A stretch of DNA of 64,000 nucleotides from Streptosporangiaceae bacterium (GCA_025964715.1 JAOPYH010000375.1:1-64000), one strand, 5' to 3'; counted from the first letter of the stretch, positions 8,847-20,823 are shown. Made by a program: numbers and translations. Notes: a model not told the origin generated them from the sequence alone.

Positions 8847-9869
8847 TTAGGTCGGCAGGCCCACGGCACGTTCACCGTTGCGGCGCTGCTGGATCACGAC
8901 AGCGATGACGAGCAGCCCGCCCTGCGCGACGTTCTGCCAGAAGGTGTTGACGCCCACCACGTTGAGCCCGTTCTCGAGCGCGCCGAGCAGCAGGACGGCC
9001 AGGAGGGTTCCGCCGATCCCGCCCTTGCCGCCGGCCAGGGCGCACCCGCCGAGGGCCGCCGCGGTGATGGCCTTGAGCTCGAGACCCTCGCTGCCGGACG
9101 TCGGCTGCCCCGATCCCGTACGGGCGGTCAGGCAGATGCCCGCGATGGCCGCGACCACGCCGGCCAGGGCATAGACCGAGATGAGGTACTTGTTGATGTT
9201 GATACCGGCCAGGCGGGCCGCGGTGTCGTTGCCGCCGATCGCATAGATGTTGCGCCCGATGTCGGTGTATTTCAGCAGCACGTGCACCGCGAGCGCCACC
9301 ACGAGGAAGATCCATACCTGTACGGGCAGGCCGAGCATCTTGCCGCGGGCGATGAAGACGAACAGATCGTCGCCGAGCACGAAACCCTGGGCCCGGCCGC
9401 TGGACATCAGCTGCGCCACGCCCTTGAAGGCGGCCAGGGTGGCGAGCGTGGCGATGACCGGGTTGACCCGGCCGTACACGATGATGACGCCGTTGACCAA
9501 CCCTGCCACGACGCCCACGGCGACCGCCGCGCCGATGCCGAGCAAGGGGTTGTGGCCGGTGGACATGAAGGCCATCGCGCTCACCACGGAGGCGATCCCC
9601 GTCTGCGAGCCGACCGAGATGTCCAGCGCGCCGCAGATGATGACGACGGTCTGCACGACCGCCAGCAGCCCGGACACGGTGACGGTCTCCCCGATCACCG
9701 ACATGTTCGACCAGGTCAGGTAACCGGGGTTGAGCCAGCTGAAGATGCCGACGACCACGATGAGCGCGCCGATGAGGCTGACGTTCTGCGTGCCCACCGC
9801 TCCGAGGAGCCGGCCTGGACCGCGAGATGGTGCGGCGGCCTGGGCCGCCTTCTCGCCGAGCATGGTCAT
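8847..9869 (-). CDS. Sugar ABC transporter permease (RbsC/AraH type)
   Basis: This is the 340-residue membrane subunit of a CUT2-class sugar importer. It has about ten hydrophobic segments and the family motifs GALDISVGSQTGIASVV, NGVIIVYGRVNPVIATLAT, YAIGGNDTAARLAGI and LGALENGLNVV. Its ATG overlaps the stop of the ATPase gene by 4 bp, so it is the last gene of a four-gene operon: binding protein, GH27 enzyme, ATPase, permease. The substrate is probably an aldose such as L-arabinose or galactose, judging from its partners. Confidence 0.9.
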   Translation of the reverse strand: MTMLGEKAAQAAAPSRGPGRLLGAVGTQNVSLIGALIVVVGIFSWLNPGYLTWSNMSVIGETVTVSGLLAVVQTVVIICGALDISVGSQTGIASVVSAMAFMSTGHNPLLGIGAAVAVGVVAGLVNGVIIVYGRVNPVIATLATLAAFKGVAQLMSSGRAQGFVLGDDLFVFIARGKMLGLPVQVWIFLVVALAVHVLLKYTDIGRNIYAIGGNDTAARLAGININKYLISVYALAGVVAAIAGICLTARTGSGQPTSGSEGLELKAITAAALGGCALAGGKGGIGGTLLAVLLLGALENGLNVVGVNTFWQNVAQGGLLVIAVVIQQRRNGERAVGLPT

Positions 9870-11389
9870 TCATGTCCTCCGTGTCCGGATCGAGAAAGGT
9901 CATCGGCCATGGCGAGGCCGAGGATGGCCTCTTCCGTGGCGCTTGAGCTGTCGAGTTCCCCGGTGACGCGTCCGCGCTGCATCACCACGATCCGGTCGGC
10001 GAGGCCGAGGACCTCGGGCAGCTCGGAGGAGATCACCAGGATGGCCACGCCGGAGCGGGCGAGGTCGTCGATGAGGTGGTAGATCTCGGCCTTGGCGCCG
10101 ACGTCGATGCCACGCGTCGGCTCGTCCAGGATCAGCACCTTGGGCCTGCGGGCCAGCCACCGGGCCAGCACGACCTTCTGCTGGTTGCCACCGGAGAGCT
10201 TCCTGACCTCGTGCTCGATGGACGGCGTACGGACGTTGAGCCGGTCGACGTACTCCCGGGCGAGGGCCCGCTCCGCCGCGCGCCGCACGAACCGGAACCG
10301 GCGTAGCCGGTCGAGCACCGCCAGGCTGGTGTTGTCGCGAACCGTCCCGTCCAGGAAGAGCGCCTGGGCCTTGCGTTCCTCGGGGGCGTAGCCCACCCCG
10401 GCCCGCACCGCGTCACGCGGCTGCCGGAGCCGGAGCCGCCGGCCCTCGACCCGTACCTCCCCCGAGGTGATCGGCAGGTCTCCGACGAGCGCACCGGCCA
10501 GCTCGGAGCGGCCCGCGCCCACGAGGCCGGCCAACGCGACCACCTCACCGGCGCGGACCTCCAGGCTGACGTCACGCACGTCCTCCGTCGTGACGCCGCG
10601 GACCTGGAGCACGACCTGGTCGGAGGCGGCGTGCTCGCGGGCGAACATCGCCGACAGGTCGCGGCCGACCATCATGCGCACGACCTCCCGCTCACTGGTG
10701 TCGGCCGCGTCCCGCACGCCGACGAGGGCGCCGTCGCGGAGCACGGCGATCCGGTCGGCGAGCCGGAAGATCTCCTGCATGCGGTGGGAGACATAGATGA
10801 TCGCCAGCCCCTGCTCGCGCAGCCGCCGGATGAGCTCGAACAGCGCCTCGGCCTCGTGTTCCGACAGCGACGACGTCGGCTCGTCGAAGGCGATGATCTT
10901 GGCGTCCGTGGTGAGCGCCCGCAGGATCTCCACGAGCTGGCGCTGGGCCGGGGTGAGGCGGGACCCGAGCGTGTCCGGGGACAGTGCCTTGGCGAAGCCG
11001 AGCCGCTCGAGGTCGGCCCGCATCCGCCGCCGCAGCGCCGCGCGGTCCAGCACCCGGCCGGCCCTGCGGGGCAGCGCACCGGCGTAGACGTTCTCGGCGA
11101 CGGAGACATGCGGGATGATCTCCGGCTCCTGGGCGATGACCCGGATGCCGCTGCGCCGGGCGTCGGCCGGTGAGTGGAGTTCGAGCGGCACACCGTCGAG
11201 GAGGACCCTGCCGCCATCCGGGCGGTAGTCACCATTGATGATCTTGATGAGGGTCGACTTGCCGGCGCCGTTCTCCCCCATCAGCGCCGTCACCGTGCCC
11301 CCGGGAAAGTCGAGGGTCACGTCGGCCAGCGCCCGCACTCCCGCGAAGCGCTTGGCGATATCCGCGACACGGAGTATCGCATCGGTCAT
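9866..11389 (-). CDS. Sugar ABC transporter ATP-binding protein with two nucleotide-binding domains (AraG/RbsA type)
   Basis: This 507-residue protein holds two tandem ABC domains, as in RbsA, AraG and MglA. The first has a Walker A at GENGAGKST (about residue 38), a Q-loop at IAQEPEI, and a degenerate signature LTPAQRQLVEI. The second has the signature KLSGGNQQKVVLARWLA and Walker B VLILDEPTRGIDVGAKAEI. A second Walker A lies in the less conserved GLVGAGRSEL, as is normal in this family. The ATG at 11389 gives the standard length. It powers import through the overlapping downstream permease. Confidence 0.93.
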   Translation of the reverse strand: MTDAILRVADIAKRFAGVRALADVTLDFPGGTVTALMGENGAGKSTLIKIINGDYRPDGGRVLLDGVPLELHSPADARRSGIRVIAQEPEIIPHVSVAENVYAGALPRRAGRVLDRAALRRRMRADLERLGFAKALSPDTLGSRLTPAQRQLVEILRALTTDAKIIAFDEPTSSLSEHEAEALFELIRRLREQGLAIIYVSHRMQEIFRLADRIAVLRDGALVGVRDAADTSEREVVRMMVGRDLSAMFAREHAASDQVVLQVRGVTTEDVRDVSLEVRAGEVVALAGLVGAGRSELAGALVGDLPITSGEVRVEGRRLRLRQPRDAVRAGVGYAPEERKAQALFLDGTVRDNTSLAVLDRLRRFRFVRRAAERALAREYVDRLNVRTPSIEHEVRKLSGGNQQKVVLARWLARRPKVLILDEPTRGIDVGAKAEIYHLIDDLARSGVAILVISSELPEVLGLADRIVVMQRGRVTGELDSSSATEEAILGLAMADDLSRSGHGGHE

Positions 11390-11460
11390 GTGCAGGCTCT
11401 CCTTGCCTGTCCGGGCCTCTCCGGAGCGTGGCGGCCCTGGCCGGGCCGCCACGCGGCCGG

Positions 11461-13485
11461 TCAGGAGCAGGTGATCGTGGCGTTGGCCCAGTCCGCGTGG
11501 TCGGAGTCGTTGCCATCGCCGCCATCGGTGACGACGAGGCGGACGAACTGTGCGCCGCCGACCGCGGCCGTCAGGTGCTGGGCCGGGTCGGCGGTGGTCA
11601 GGCGGCCGCTGTCGGCGGCCTTGGTCCCGTCGGCCCAGATCTCGAAGGTCACCGAGCCCTTGGCGTTCTTCTCGTCGTCCACGCCCACGTCCGCCGACAC
11701 CGACGTGCAGCTCCCGGCCGTGTAGTACTCGACCGAGCCCGTCGCGTGCACGCCGAGGCCCTTCTTGTACACAGCGCCGTTGATGGTGATCGGAGCACCG
11801 TCGCCGGCGGCCTGCTCACCGTTGCTGGTGTCCTTCTCCACCGGCCCCCAGGCGTTGGAGGTCCGCAGCCAGGCGACGTCGCTGAGGTAGGACCTGCCCG
11901 ACGGGGGCCGGGCCGTCCTGAGCACGGCCACCTGGATGGTCGACTCGGCCACCGACCTGCCCGGCTCGAAGGTGCTCCAGGCGGTCAGGTCATAGGTGCC
12001 GGGCTTGGCGTCGGCCGGTGGACGCACCGTCCAGGACGTGGCGAACGTACGGCCGGAGCCGAGGACCGGCTTCGCCCGCGCGGAGGTCGCCGTGACCGTC
12101 CAGCCCTCCGGGCCCGTCAGTTCGTCGCGTACGGCCACCGCGGGGAACCTGCCGGAGTTCGTCGCCGTCGTCCGCAGCGTCATGGGCTTGCCCGGCTCGG
12201 CGAACGGCGCCGCGCCCGGGTAGGCCGTCGCCACCTCGATAGCGGAGTCCACCGCGGGCGGGTACATCCCCCATCGGCGGTCCGTGCCCAGGCGCAGCAT
12301 CACCGTGCCGTGGGCGGGGACCATGGCGGTGATGGCGCCGGCGGTCTCGCGGGCGATGTGCGTCCACAGGTCGCGGACGCGGTAGGCCGGTGCCGCCGGC
12401 AGGCCGATGGCCTGCGCGGAGGTCGTGATCCGCTGCGGCGCGTCGGTCTCGTTGAACAGCGCGACCGCCCTGTCCCCGCCCGCCAACGGCTTGACGAAGA
12501 CGTCGCGGCCGCCCTCGGTCGAGATCGGCGAACCCTGGACGCCGAGCGGGTCCTGGTCGATCGCGACGACGTCCTTGTTGCTCAGGATCCCCATGGTCTC
12601 CGGCGTCGCCTTACGCAGGTCGGACCCGATCAGGAGCGGCGCGGCCATGACCGACCACAGGCTGAAGTGGCTGCGGTACTCGATGTCGGTCATGCCCCCG
12701 TTGCCGACCTCGAGCATGTCCGGGTCATTCCAGTGCCCCGGGCCGGCGTACTGCGCCAGGCCCATGTTCTGGTGCACGATCGAAAGCATGCTGGAGTAGT
12801 TGTCGCTGATGTCGCCGGTCGTACGCCAGGAGTTGCCCGCGTCCTTGGCCCACAGCCAGGGCTTGTTCTGCCCCCACTCGCAAATGGCGTAGAGGATGTT
12901 GCGGCCCGTCTTCTTCAGCGCGTCCCGCATCGCGGTGTAGCGCTGCTGTGCGTCGACGCCCTGGTTGTTGCAGTTGTCGTACTTCAGATAGTCGATGCCC
13001 CAGGACGCCCACAGGTTCGCGTCCCGCTGCTCATGACCGAGGCCGCCCGGAAGGCCCTTGGAATCGCAGGTCTTCGTTCCGGCGCTCGAGTAGATGCCCA
13101 TTTTCAGGCCCTTGGAATGGACGTAGTCGGCCACCGCCTTGATGCCCTTGGGGAACCGCACCGGGTCAGGTTGCAGATTCCCGTCGGAGCCGCGCTGCGG
13201 CAACGCCCAGCAGTCGTCGAGGTTGACGTACTCATAGCCGGCGTCCTTGAGACCGGAGGACACCAACAGGTCGGCGATGCCGTGGACCATCGCCTCGTTG
13301 AAGTCCGCACCGCAGTGCGTGGCGTTCCAGTTGTTGAACCCCATCTGCGGGGTCCGGGCCAGGCCGTTGTCCAGGGCCATGGCCGGCGGGGCCACGGCCG
13401 CCGCCCCGATGGTGATCGTCGCCGCGCCGGTGGCGGCCATGGCGAGTGCGGTGAGGGCGGATACCGCGGAGCGGATTGCGCGCAT
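11461..13485 (-). CDS. Secreted GH27 glycosidase (alpha-galactosidase or beta-L-arabinopyranosidase) with NPCBM domain
   Basis: This 674-residue enzyme starts with a signal peptide (MRAIRSAV..., cleavage near AMA-LD at residue 36). The GH27 barrel follows: RTPQMGFNNWNATHCG, YEYVNLDDCW, the nucleophile aspartate in YLKYDNCNN, the likely acid/base aspartate in TTGDISDNY, and GHWNDPDMLEVGNGG. A beta-sandwich domain and an Ig-like domain come next, and the last 150 residues form an NPCBM/CBM51-type module (SYLSDVAWL...GLGVHATGSVEYY). GH27 includes both alpha-galactosidases and beta-L-arabinopyranosidases, and this chain cannot be assigned to one. It sits inside the sugar ABC operon, so it probably releases the sugar that the transporter imports. 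Confidence 0.88.
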   Translation of the reverse strand: MRAIRSAVSALTALAMAATGAATITIGAAAVAPPAMALDNGLARTPQMGFNNWNATHCGADFNEAMVHGIADLLVSSGLKDAGYEYVNLDDCWALPQRGSDGNLQPDPVRFPKGIKAVADYVHSKGLKMGIYSSAGTKTCDSKGLPGGLGHEQRDANLWASWGIDYLKYDNCNNQGVDAQQRYTAMRDALKKTGRNILYAICEWGQNKPWLWAKDAGNSWRTTGDISDNYSSMLSIVHQNMGLAQYAGPGHWNDPDMLEVGNGGMTDIEYRSHFSLWSVMAAPLLIGSDLRKATPETMGILSNKDVVAIDQDPLGVQGSPISTEGGRDVFVKPLAGGDRAVALFNETDAPQRITTSAQAIGLPAAPAYRVRDLWTHIARETAGAITAMVPAHGTVMLRLGTDRRWGMYPPAVDSAIEVATAYPGAAPFAEPGKPMTLRTTATNSGRFPAVAVRDELTGPEGWTVTATSARAKPVLGSGRTFATSWTVRPPADAKPGTYDLTAWSTFEPGRSVAESTIQVAVLRTARPPSGRSYLSDVAWLRTSNAWGPVEKDTSNGEQAAGDGAPITINGAVYKKGLGVHATGSVEYYTAGSCTSVSADVGVDDEKNAKGSVTFEIWADGTKAADSGRLTTADPAQHLTAAVGGAQFVRLVVTDGGDGNDSDHADWANATITCS

Positions 13486-13573
13486 CGGCGTTCTCCTCGG
13501 GGGTAGGGATTCACGCCTGTTCACGGCGTGGCCGGCCGAGGGGATCGCCGGCCACGCGTCCGGTGGGGTCAGC

Positions 13574-14617
13574 TCACGTGCACTTGACGCCGGCCTGTTT
13601 CCAGGTGGAGGCGTCGACCATCTTGGTCGGGGCGAAGGCCTCCGGCGGCAGGGTCTTGCCGTTCTTCAGCCGGTCGACCATCGTCTGGACCGCCAGGCCG
13701 CCGACGTCATAGCCGTTGATGAACAGGGCCGCCTTCATGCCGGTGGCCTTGCCACTGCCCCAGTCCTTGCAGGCGAGGTAGGCGCCGAGGCCGACCCCGA
13801 TCACGTCCCCGGCCTGGTAGCCGGCGTTCTGGATCGCGGTGACGCCGCCGCTGACGTTCTCGTCGTTGCAGCCCCAGAGGATCCAGTGCTTGTACGACCG
13901 GTTGCCGCTGACGACCGCGGCCACCTTGCTCTGCGCGTCCGGCGGGGTGTTGTCCGTGCCGACGTTCAGCACCTTGACGTCCGCGCCCGCGGCCTGCTTG
14001 AACGCCTGCCCGGCGGCCGTGACGCGGTCGGTGCACACCGTCACGTCCTGCTTCCAGGCGGCGATGACGGCCGTCTCGGCGGGCTTCCACCCGGCCTTCT
14101 TGAAGTCCTCGCCGGCCCGCCGGCCCACCTCGGTGCCCATCTGCGCGCCGCTGAAGCCCACCCGCGGCACCAGGTTGTCCTTGGTGCACTTGGCGGGGTC
14201 CGTGCCGTTGGCGCAGATCTGGTCGTCGGAGGCCAGGAGCGCGGCCTTGGCGCTCTGCGCCGTCTGCACGATCTGCGGGCCCACCGCCGGGTCGGGCACC
14301 ACGATGATGATGCCGTTGACCTTCTGGGCGATGGCCGACTGGACCTCGCTGACCGCCTTGTTCGTGTCGTTGCCGAGGTTGACGACCTTCAGGTCGGCGC
14401 CGAGCTGCCGGGCCTTGGCCTTGGCGCCCGCGGCCTCGTCGATGAAGTACTGCTGGTCGCCCTGTTTCTGCAGATAGGCGATGGTCACCTTGCCCGTGAC
14501 CTTGCCGCCGGTGCCCGACGTCGTGGTCCCCTTGCCGGACGAGCATGCGGCGAGGCTCAGGGCGACCGCCACTCCGGCCACGACCGCCGTGCCGCACCGT
14601 GTGCGCCTACGGACCAT
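13574..14617 (-). CDS. Sugar ABC transporter substrate-binding lipoprotein (AraF-like)
   Basis: This 347-residue lipoprotein has a signal sequence with lipobox LAAC and lipid-anchored Cys25. The mature part is a periplasmic-binding-protein type 1 fold. Segments such as IVVPDPAVGPQIVQTAQ, ALLASDDQ, HWILWGCNDENVSGGV and AGDVIGVGLGAYLAC resemble the L-arabinose-binding protein AraF more than ribose- or galactose-binding proteins. Arabinose or a related pyranose is therefore the favoured ligand. It is the first gene of the operon, transcribed divergently from the DeoR-family regulator. Confidence 0.85.
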   Translation of the reverse strand: MVRRRTRCGTAVVAGVAVALSLAACSSGKGTTTSGTGGKVTGKVTIAYLQKQGDQQYFIDEAAGAKAKARQLGADLKVVNLGNDTNKAVSEVQSAIAQKVNGIIIVVPDPAVGPQIVQTAQSAKAALLASDDQICANGTDPAKCTKDNLVPRVGFSGAQMGTEVGRRAGEDFKKAGWKPAETAVIAAWKQDVTVCTDRVTAAGQAFKQAAGADVKVLNVGTDNTPPDAQSKVAAVVSGNRSYKHWILWGCNDENVSGGVTAIQNAGYQAGDVIGVGLGAYLACKDWGSGKATGMKAALFINGYDVGGLAVQTMVDRLKNGKTLPPEAFAPTKMVDASTWKQAGVKCT

Positions 14618-14670
14618 GATTGCGCTCCTCCTGCTGTGGGCCCGCCGTACGATCTGGTCGGCCCACGTTT

Positions 14671-14828
14671 CCGACATGTTTCACCGAGATGTGCGATATT
14701 CCTACCATTCCGAACATGTTCCAACAAGGCTCGGTTGAATAACGGTGGCGTTTTGGCGGCCGGCCTGCAGAAAGGGCCTTCCGGCCCGACTTCGCGTGCA
14801 GATCATTGTTCGAATGTGTTGACATGTG
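14671..14828. promoter_or_regulatory. Putative operator cluster between the sugar operon and the DeoR-family gene
   Basis: The 290-bp divergent intergenic region contains repeated ACATGT-type motifs. These are CGACATGTTTC at 14672, the perfect palindrome GAACATGTTC at 14712-14721, and TGTTCG..TGTTGACATGTG around 14808-14828. Such repeats fit binding of the adjacent DeoR-type repressor at both promoters. The assignment is inferred from position and repetition only. Confidence 0.45.
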
Positions 14829-14907
14829 ATGACCGCGGATACCACGCTGCTCAGCGACAGCCCCCTGGCGTGCCCTCTCCGCCACGGAGGGACGGAGGGA
14901 AGAGGCC

Positions 14908-15696
14908 ATGCTTGCCCCGCAACGCCGGCAGACGATCCTGGCCAGGATCCGCGAGCGCGGCGCGGTCCGGGTCGCCGATCTGGTGCGCGAGCTCGGTGTC
15001 TCGGACATGACGGTCCGCCGCGACCTCGAGGCGCTCGCGGAACGCGGGCTCGTCGACAAGGTGCACGGCGGGGCGACCTCGGTGGGGCCCGGCTCGACCG
15101 AGGAGCCCGGGTTCGCTGCCAAGTCCGTACGCCAGCGGCGCGAGAAGGAGGCGATCGCCGCGCACGCGGCCGAGCTCGTCCGGCCGGGCAGCGCCGTCGC
15201 CCTCTCGGCGGGGACCACCACGTGGACGCTGGCGCAGCACCTCACCGGCGTGCCCGGCCTGACCGTGGTCACGAACTCGATCCAGGTGGCCGACACGTTC
15301 TATCGCTCCGGCCGAGCCGACCAGACGGTGGTGCTGACCGGCGGCGTCCGCACCCCCTCGGACGCGCTGGTGGGTCCGGTCGCGGTCGCGGCCCTGCGGT
15401 CCCTCAACGTGGACCTGCTACTGCTCGGCGTGCACGGGGTGAGCACGCACGCCGGGTTCACGACCCCCAATCTGATGGAGGCCGAGACCGACCGCGCCAT
15501 GGTCGGCGCCGCCCGCCGGTTGATCGTCCTGGCCGACCACACCAAATGGGGAGTGATCGGCATCAGCACCATCGCCGGGCTGGGCGACGCCGACGTGCTG
15601 ATCGCCGACTCGGGGCTGGAGGACGGCGCGCGGGCCGCGCTGTCCGAAGCGGTCGGCGAGCTCGTGGTGGTCCCGGTCCCCGGAGGCCAGGCCTGA
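14908..15696 (+). CDS. DeoR/GlpR-family transcriptional regulator
   Basis: This is a 262-residue sugar-responsive repressor. An N-terminal winged helix-turn-helix (RRQTILARIRERGAVRVADL, then ELGVSDMTVRRDLEALAERG) is followed by a DeoR effector domain of the sugar-isomerase-like fold (ALSAGTTTWTLAQHL, VVTNSIQVADTF, TGGVRTPSDALVGP, DADVLIADSG). The ATG at 14908 follows GGGAAGAGG. It is divergent from the GH27/ABC operon and almost certainly controls it, relieved by a sugar phosphate. It converges on cbbX with a 40-bp gap. Confidence 0.9.
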   Translation: MLAPQRRQTILARIRERGAVRVADLVRELGVSDMTVRRDLEALAERGLVDKVHGGATSVGPGSTEEPGFAAKSVRQRREKEAIAAHAAELVRPGSAVALSAGTTTWTLAQHLTGVPGLTVVTNSIQVADTFYRSGRADQTVVLTGGVRTPSDALVGPVAVAALRSLNVDLLLLGVHGVSTHAGFTTPNLMEAETDRAMVGAARRLIVLADHTKWGVIGISTIAGLGDADVLIADSGLEDGARAALSEAVGELVVVPVPGGQA

Positions 15697-15736
15697 ACCG
15701 GCCCGTCACCGGCGCGGCCGCTCCGGTACGAGGAGG

Positions 15737-16723
15737 TCAGTCCCGGCCGAAGACCCGGCTGGCCAGGAAGTCCCCGGCGCACAGCGTGGTGAGGTCGTCC
15801 CGGCCGATCTCGCCGCCGTCCGCCAGGAGCCGGCCGGCGTGGCGGAGCCGGGCCCTTTCGATGGCGTTGCGCACCGAGCGGGCGTTGGCGAACCGAGGGT
15901 GCTCCCTGCGGCGGTCCAGATAGTCGCGGAACACCGGGACGGCCTCCTCGGCCAGCCGGTAGCCCGCCCCCTCGATCATCAGCCTGCCGATGGCCTCCAG
16001 CTCGTCGCCGGTGTAGTCGGGAAAGTCGATGTGGTGGGCGACGCGCGAGCTCATCCCCGGGTTGGAGGCGAAGAAGGCGTCCATCCGATCCTGGTAGCCC
16101 GCGAGCACCACGACGAGGTCCTCGCGCCGGCTCTCCATCACTTGGAGCAGGATCTCGATGGCCTCCTGCCCGTAGTCCCGGTCGTTCTCGGCCCGGTAGA
16201 GGTAATAGGCCTCGTCGATGAACAGCACCCCTCCCATCGCCCGCTTGAGGACCTCCTTGGTCTTGGGCGCCGTGTGCCCGACGTACTGCCCGACGAGGTC
16301 GTCCCGGGTCACCGACACGAGGTGACCGCGCCGGATGTAGCCGAGCCGGTGCAGCAGCTCGGCGAGCCGCTCCGCCACCGTGGTCTTGCCGGTCCCCGGG
16401 CTGCCGGTGAAGCACATGTGCAGGTTCGGCCGGGTGGAGCCGATCCCGAACCGCTCCCGGGCCCGCTCGACCAGCAGGAGCGCGGCGATCTCCCGGATCC
16501 TGCTCTTGACCGGCGCCAGGCCCACGAGGTCGTCGAGGGCGTCGAGGACCTCGCCCGCATGCGACCGGGCCCACTCCCGGGTGAGGTCGAGCCGCGCCCC
16601 CTCCCCGAGCGGCTCGGCTGTTGGGACAGATTCGGCCGGTTCCGTGCCGGGCTCGTCGCCGCTTGTCCCGTTGCCGGCCACCGCCGGCCGCATCCCGAAT
16701 CCGGCTCGCTCGGCCACTGTCAT
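15737..16723 (-). CDS. cbbX: CbbX, AAA+ red-type RuBisCO activase
   Basis: CbbX is a hexameric AAA+ motor that remodels red-type RuBisCO to eject inhibitory sugar phosphates such as bound RuBP. The 328-residue protein shows Walker [10 protein letters not shown] (about 107-115), Walker [11 protein letters not shown] (about 166-175), a pore loop around VGQYVGHTA, and a sensor region near [20 protein letters not shown]. About 45 residues at the N-terminus are low-complexity and longer than in proteobacterial CbbX. Its ATG overlaps the cbbS stop (ATGA), giving the classic cbbL-cbbS-cbbX order. This partner is diagnostic for a red-type (Form IC-like) enzyme. Confidence 0.93.
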   Translation of the reverse strand: MTVAERAGFGMRPAVAGNGTSGDEPGTEPAESVPTAEPLGEGARLDLTREWARSHAGEVLDALDDLVGLAPVKSRIREIAALLLVERARERFGIGSTRPNLHMCFTGSPGTGKTTVAERLAELLHRLGYIRRGHLVSVTRDDLVGQYVGHTAPKTKEVLKRAMGGVLFIDEAYYLYRAENDRDYGQEAIEILLQVMESRREDLVVVLAGYQDRMDAFFASNPGMSSRVAHHIDFPDYTGDELEAIGRLMIEGAGYRLAEEAVPVFRDYLDRRREHPRFANARSVRNAIERARLRHAGRLLADGGEIGRDDLTTLCAGDFLASRVFGRD

Positions 16724-17145
16724 GGCGTCCCGTAACGGTCGCCTTCGGGGCGGTCCAGGGCGTACGGATGCATCCGGACCCGCACGCGCCGATCGCTCGT
16801 CTCCTCCCGGTCCAGCCGGAAGCCCGGCTCCTCGGCGGGCCGCTGCACGATGAAGGACAGCGCGGTCGTCTGCCGTCCATAGCGGGCGTCGTAGGCGTTG
16901 AGCCGTATGTACCGGTCCGGGTAGGCGCGGCGGCACTCAGCGATCTCGAGGAACACGGCCGCCGGATCGGCCAGGTCGAACATGGGCAGACCCCACATCT
17001 CCCAGTACGAGTTCCGGGGGTGCGGGTCATCGGTGAACTCCACCGAGCACGGCCAGCCGTTGCCCAGCGCGTACGCGATCTGCTGGGTGATCTCGTCATC
17101 GGTGAGGTCGGGCAGATAGGAGAAGGTGCCCTGGGTGATGCGCAT
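16720..17145 (-). CDS. cbbS: RuBisCO small subunit (red type)
   Basis: The small subunit caps the L8 core of Form I RuBisCO. The 141-residue chain starts [19 protein letters not shown], a red-type opening. It has [26 protein letters not shown] and a C-terminal extension after residue 110 ([13 protein letters not shown]) of the kind that forms the extra beta-hairpin of red-type small subunits. It follows cbbL by 39 bp and overlaps cbbX by 4 bp, so the three are cotranscribed. Confidence 0.93.
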   Translation of the reverse strand: MRITQGTFSYLPDLTDDEITQQIAYALGNGWPCSVEFTDDPHPRNSYWEMWGLPMFDLADPAAVFLEIAECRRAYPDRYIRLNAYDARYGRQTTALSFIVQRPAEEPGFRLDREETSDRRVRVRMHPYALDRPEGDRYGTP

Positions 17146-17184
17146 CGTGGCCTCTCTGGGACGGGTGCGAACGGCGGCCAGGGT

Positions 17185-19601
<2,417 letters not shown>

Positions 19602-19644
19602 CCGGACCGACAGAATCGCCTTCGCAACCGCGAGAGGAAGCCCC

Positions 19645-20823
19645 ATGACCACCGCCCGCACGTACGACATCGTCCTGTTCGGTGCCACCGGCTTCACCGG
19701 TGGCCTGACCGCCGAATACCTGGCGGCGCACGCCCCGGCGAAGACCCGCTGGGCCCTGGCCGGCCGTGACCGGGGCAAGCTCGAGGACCTGCGGGATCGG
19801 CTCACCGCCATCAACCCGGCCTGCGCGGACCTGCCGCTGCTGCACGCGGACGTGACCGAGCCGCAGAGCCTGCAGGACGTCGCGACGGCCACCAGGCTCG
19901 TCATCACCACGGTCGGCCCCTACATCGCCCATGGCGAGCCCCTGGTAGCGGCCTGCGCCGCGGCCGGCACCGACTACGTGGACCTGACCGGCGAGCCGGA
20001 GTTCGCCGACCTGATGTACGTCCGCTACCACGCGCAGGCGATGGCGACCGGAGCGCGGATCGTGCACGCCTGCGGCTTCGACTCCATCCCGCACGACCTC
20101 GGCGTGTACTTCACCGTCCGACAGCTCCCCGCGGACTCCCCCATCCGGGTCGAGGGCTTCGTCCGGGCCCACGGTTCGGCCTCCGGCGGCACCATCCATT
20201 CGGCGATCAATGCCTTCTCCCGCGGCCGGCAGACCCTGCGGGCGGCGCGGGCCCGGTCCCGGGTGGAACCGCGGCCCTCGGGCCGCGAGATCCGGATACA
20301 CCGGGGCCCGTCCAGGTTCGCGCCGGCGCCCGGCGCGTGGGCACTCCCGCTTCCGACCATCGACCCGCAGATCGTGTGCCGTTCCGCCGGCCTGCTGGAC
20401 TGCTACGGCCCCGACTTCGGCTATGGCCACTTCGCCGCGGTGAAGCACCTGACCACCGCGGTCGGCGCGGTGGCCGGCGTGACAGGACTCTTCGCGCTCG
20501 CGCAGCTGCCGCCGGCCCGCGGCCTGCTGCTCAAGGCCTTCCCGGCCGGCGAGGGTCCGTCGGCCGAGCGGCGGGCGAAGAGCTGGTTCAACGTGCGCTT
20601 CGTCGGCGAGGGTGGCGGGCGGCGCGTCGTCACCGAGGTCGCGGGCGGCGACCCCGGTTACGGCGAGACCGCGAAGATGCTCGCCGAGTCCGCGCTGTGC
20701 CTCGTCCACGACGACGTGCCGGTCACCGCGGGGCAGGTCACGACCGCCGCGGCCATGGGCGACGCGCTCATCGACCGGCTCCGGAAGGCCGGCATGACCT
20801 TCCGGGTCCTCAAGACCAGCTGA
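19645..20823 (+). CDS. Saccharopine dehydrogenase-like NAD(P)-binding oxidoreductase
   Basis: This 392-residue protein has a Rossmann fold at its N-terminus (DIVLFGATGFTGGLTAEYLA, residues 8-27) and the trans-acting enoyl reductase/saccharopine dehydrogenase-like architecture: TTVGPYIAHGEPLVAACAAAGTDYVDLTGE and VHACGFDSIPHDLGVYF. Mycobacterial relatives act in lipid synthesis. The substrate here is unknown. It follows cbbR by 43 bp on the same strand and converges on phosphoribulokinase, so it lies physically inside the Calvin-cycle cluster. Whether it works with it is open. The start has a GAGAGGAAG ribosome-binding site. Confidence 0.8.
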   Translation: MTTARTYDIVLFGATGFTGGLTAEYLAAHAPAKTRWALAGRDRGKLEDLRDRLTAINPACADLPLLHADVTEPQSLQDVATATRLVITTVGPYIAHGEPLVAACAAAGTDYVDLTGEPEFADLMYVRYHAQAMATGARIVHACGFDSIPHDLGVYFTVRQLPADSPIRVEGFVRAHGSASGGTIHSAINAFSRGRQTLRAARARSRVEPRPSGREIRIHRGPSRFAPAPGAWALPLPTIDPQIVCRSAGLLDCYGPDFGYGHFAAVKHLTTAVGAVAGVTGLFALAQLPPARGLLLKAFPAGEGPSAERRAKSWFNVRFVGEGGGRRVVTEVAGGDPGYGETAKMLAESALCLVHDDVPVTAGQVTTAAAMGDALIDRLRKAGMTFRVLKTS

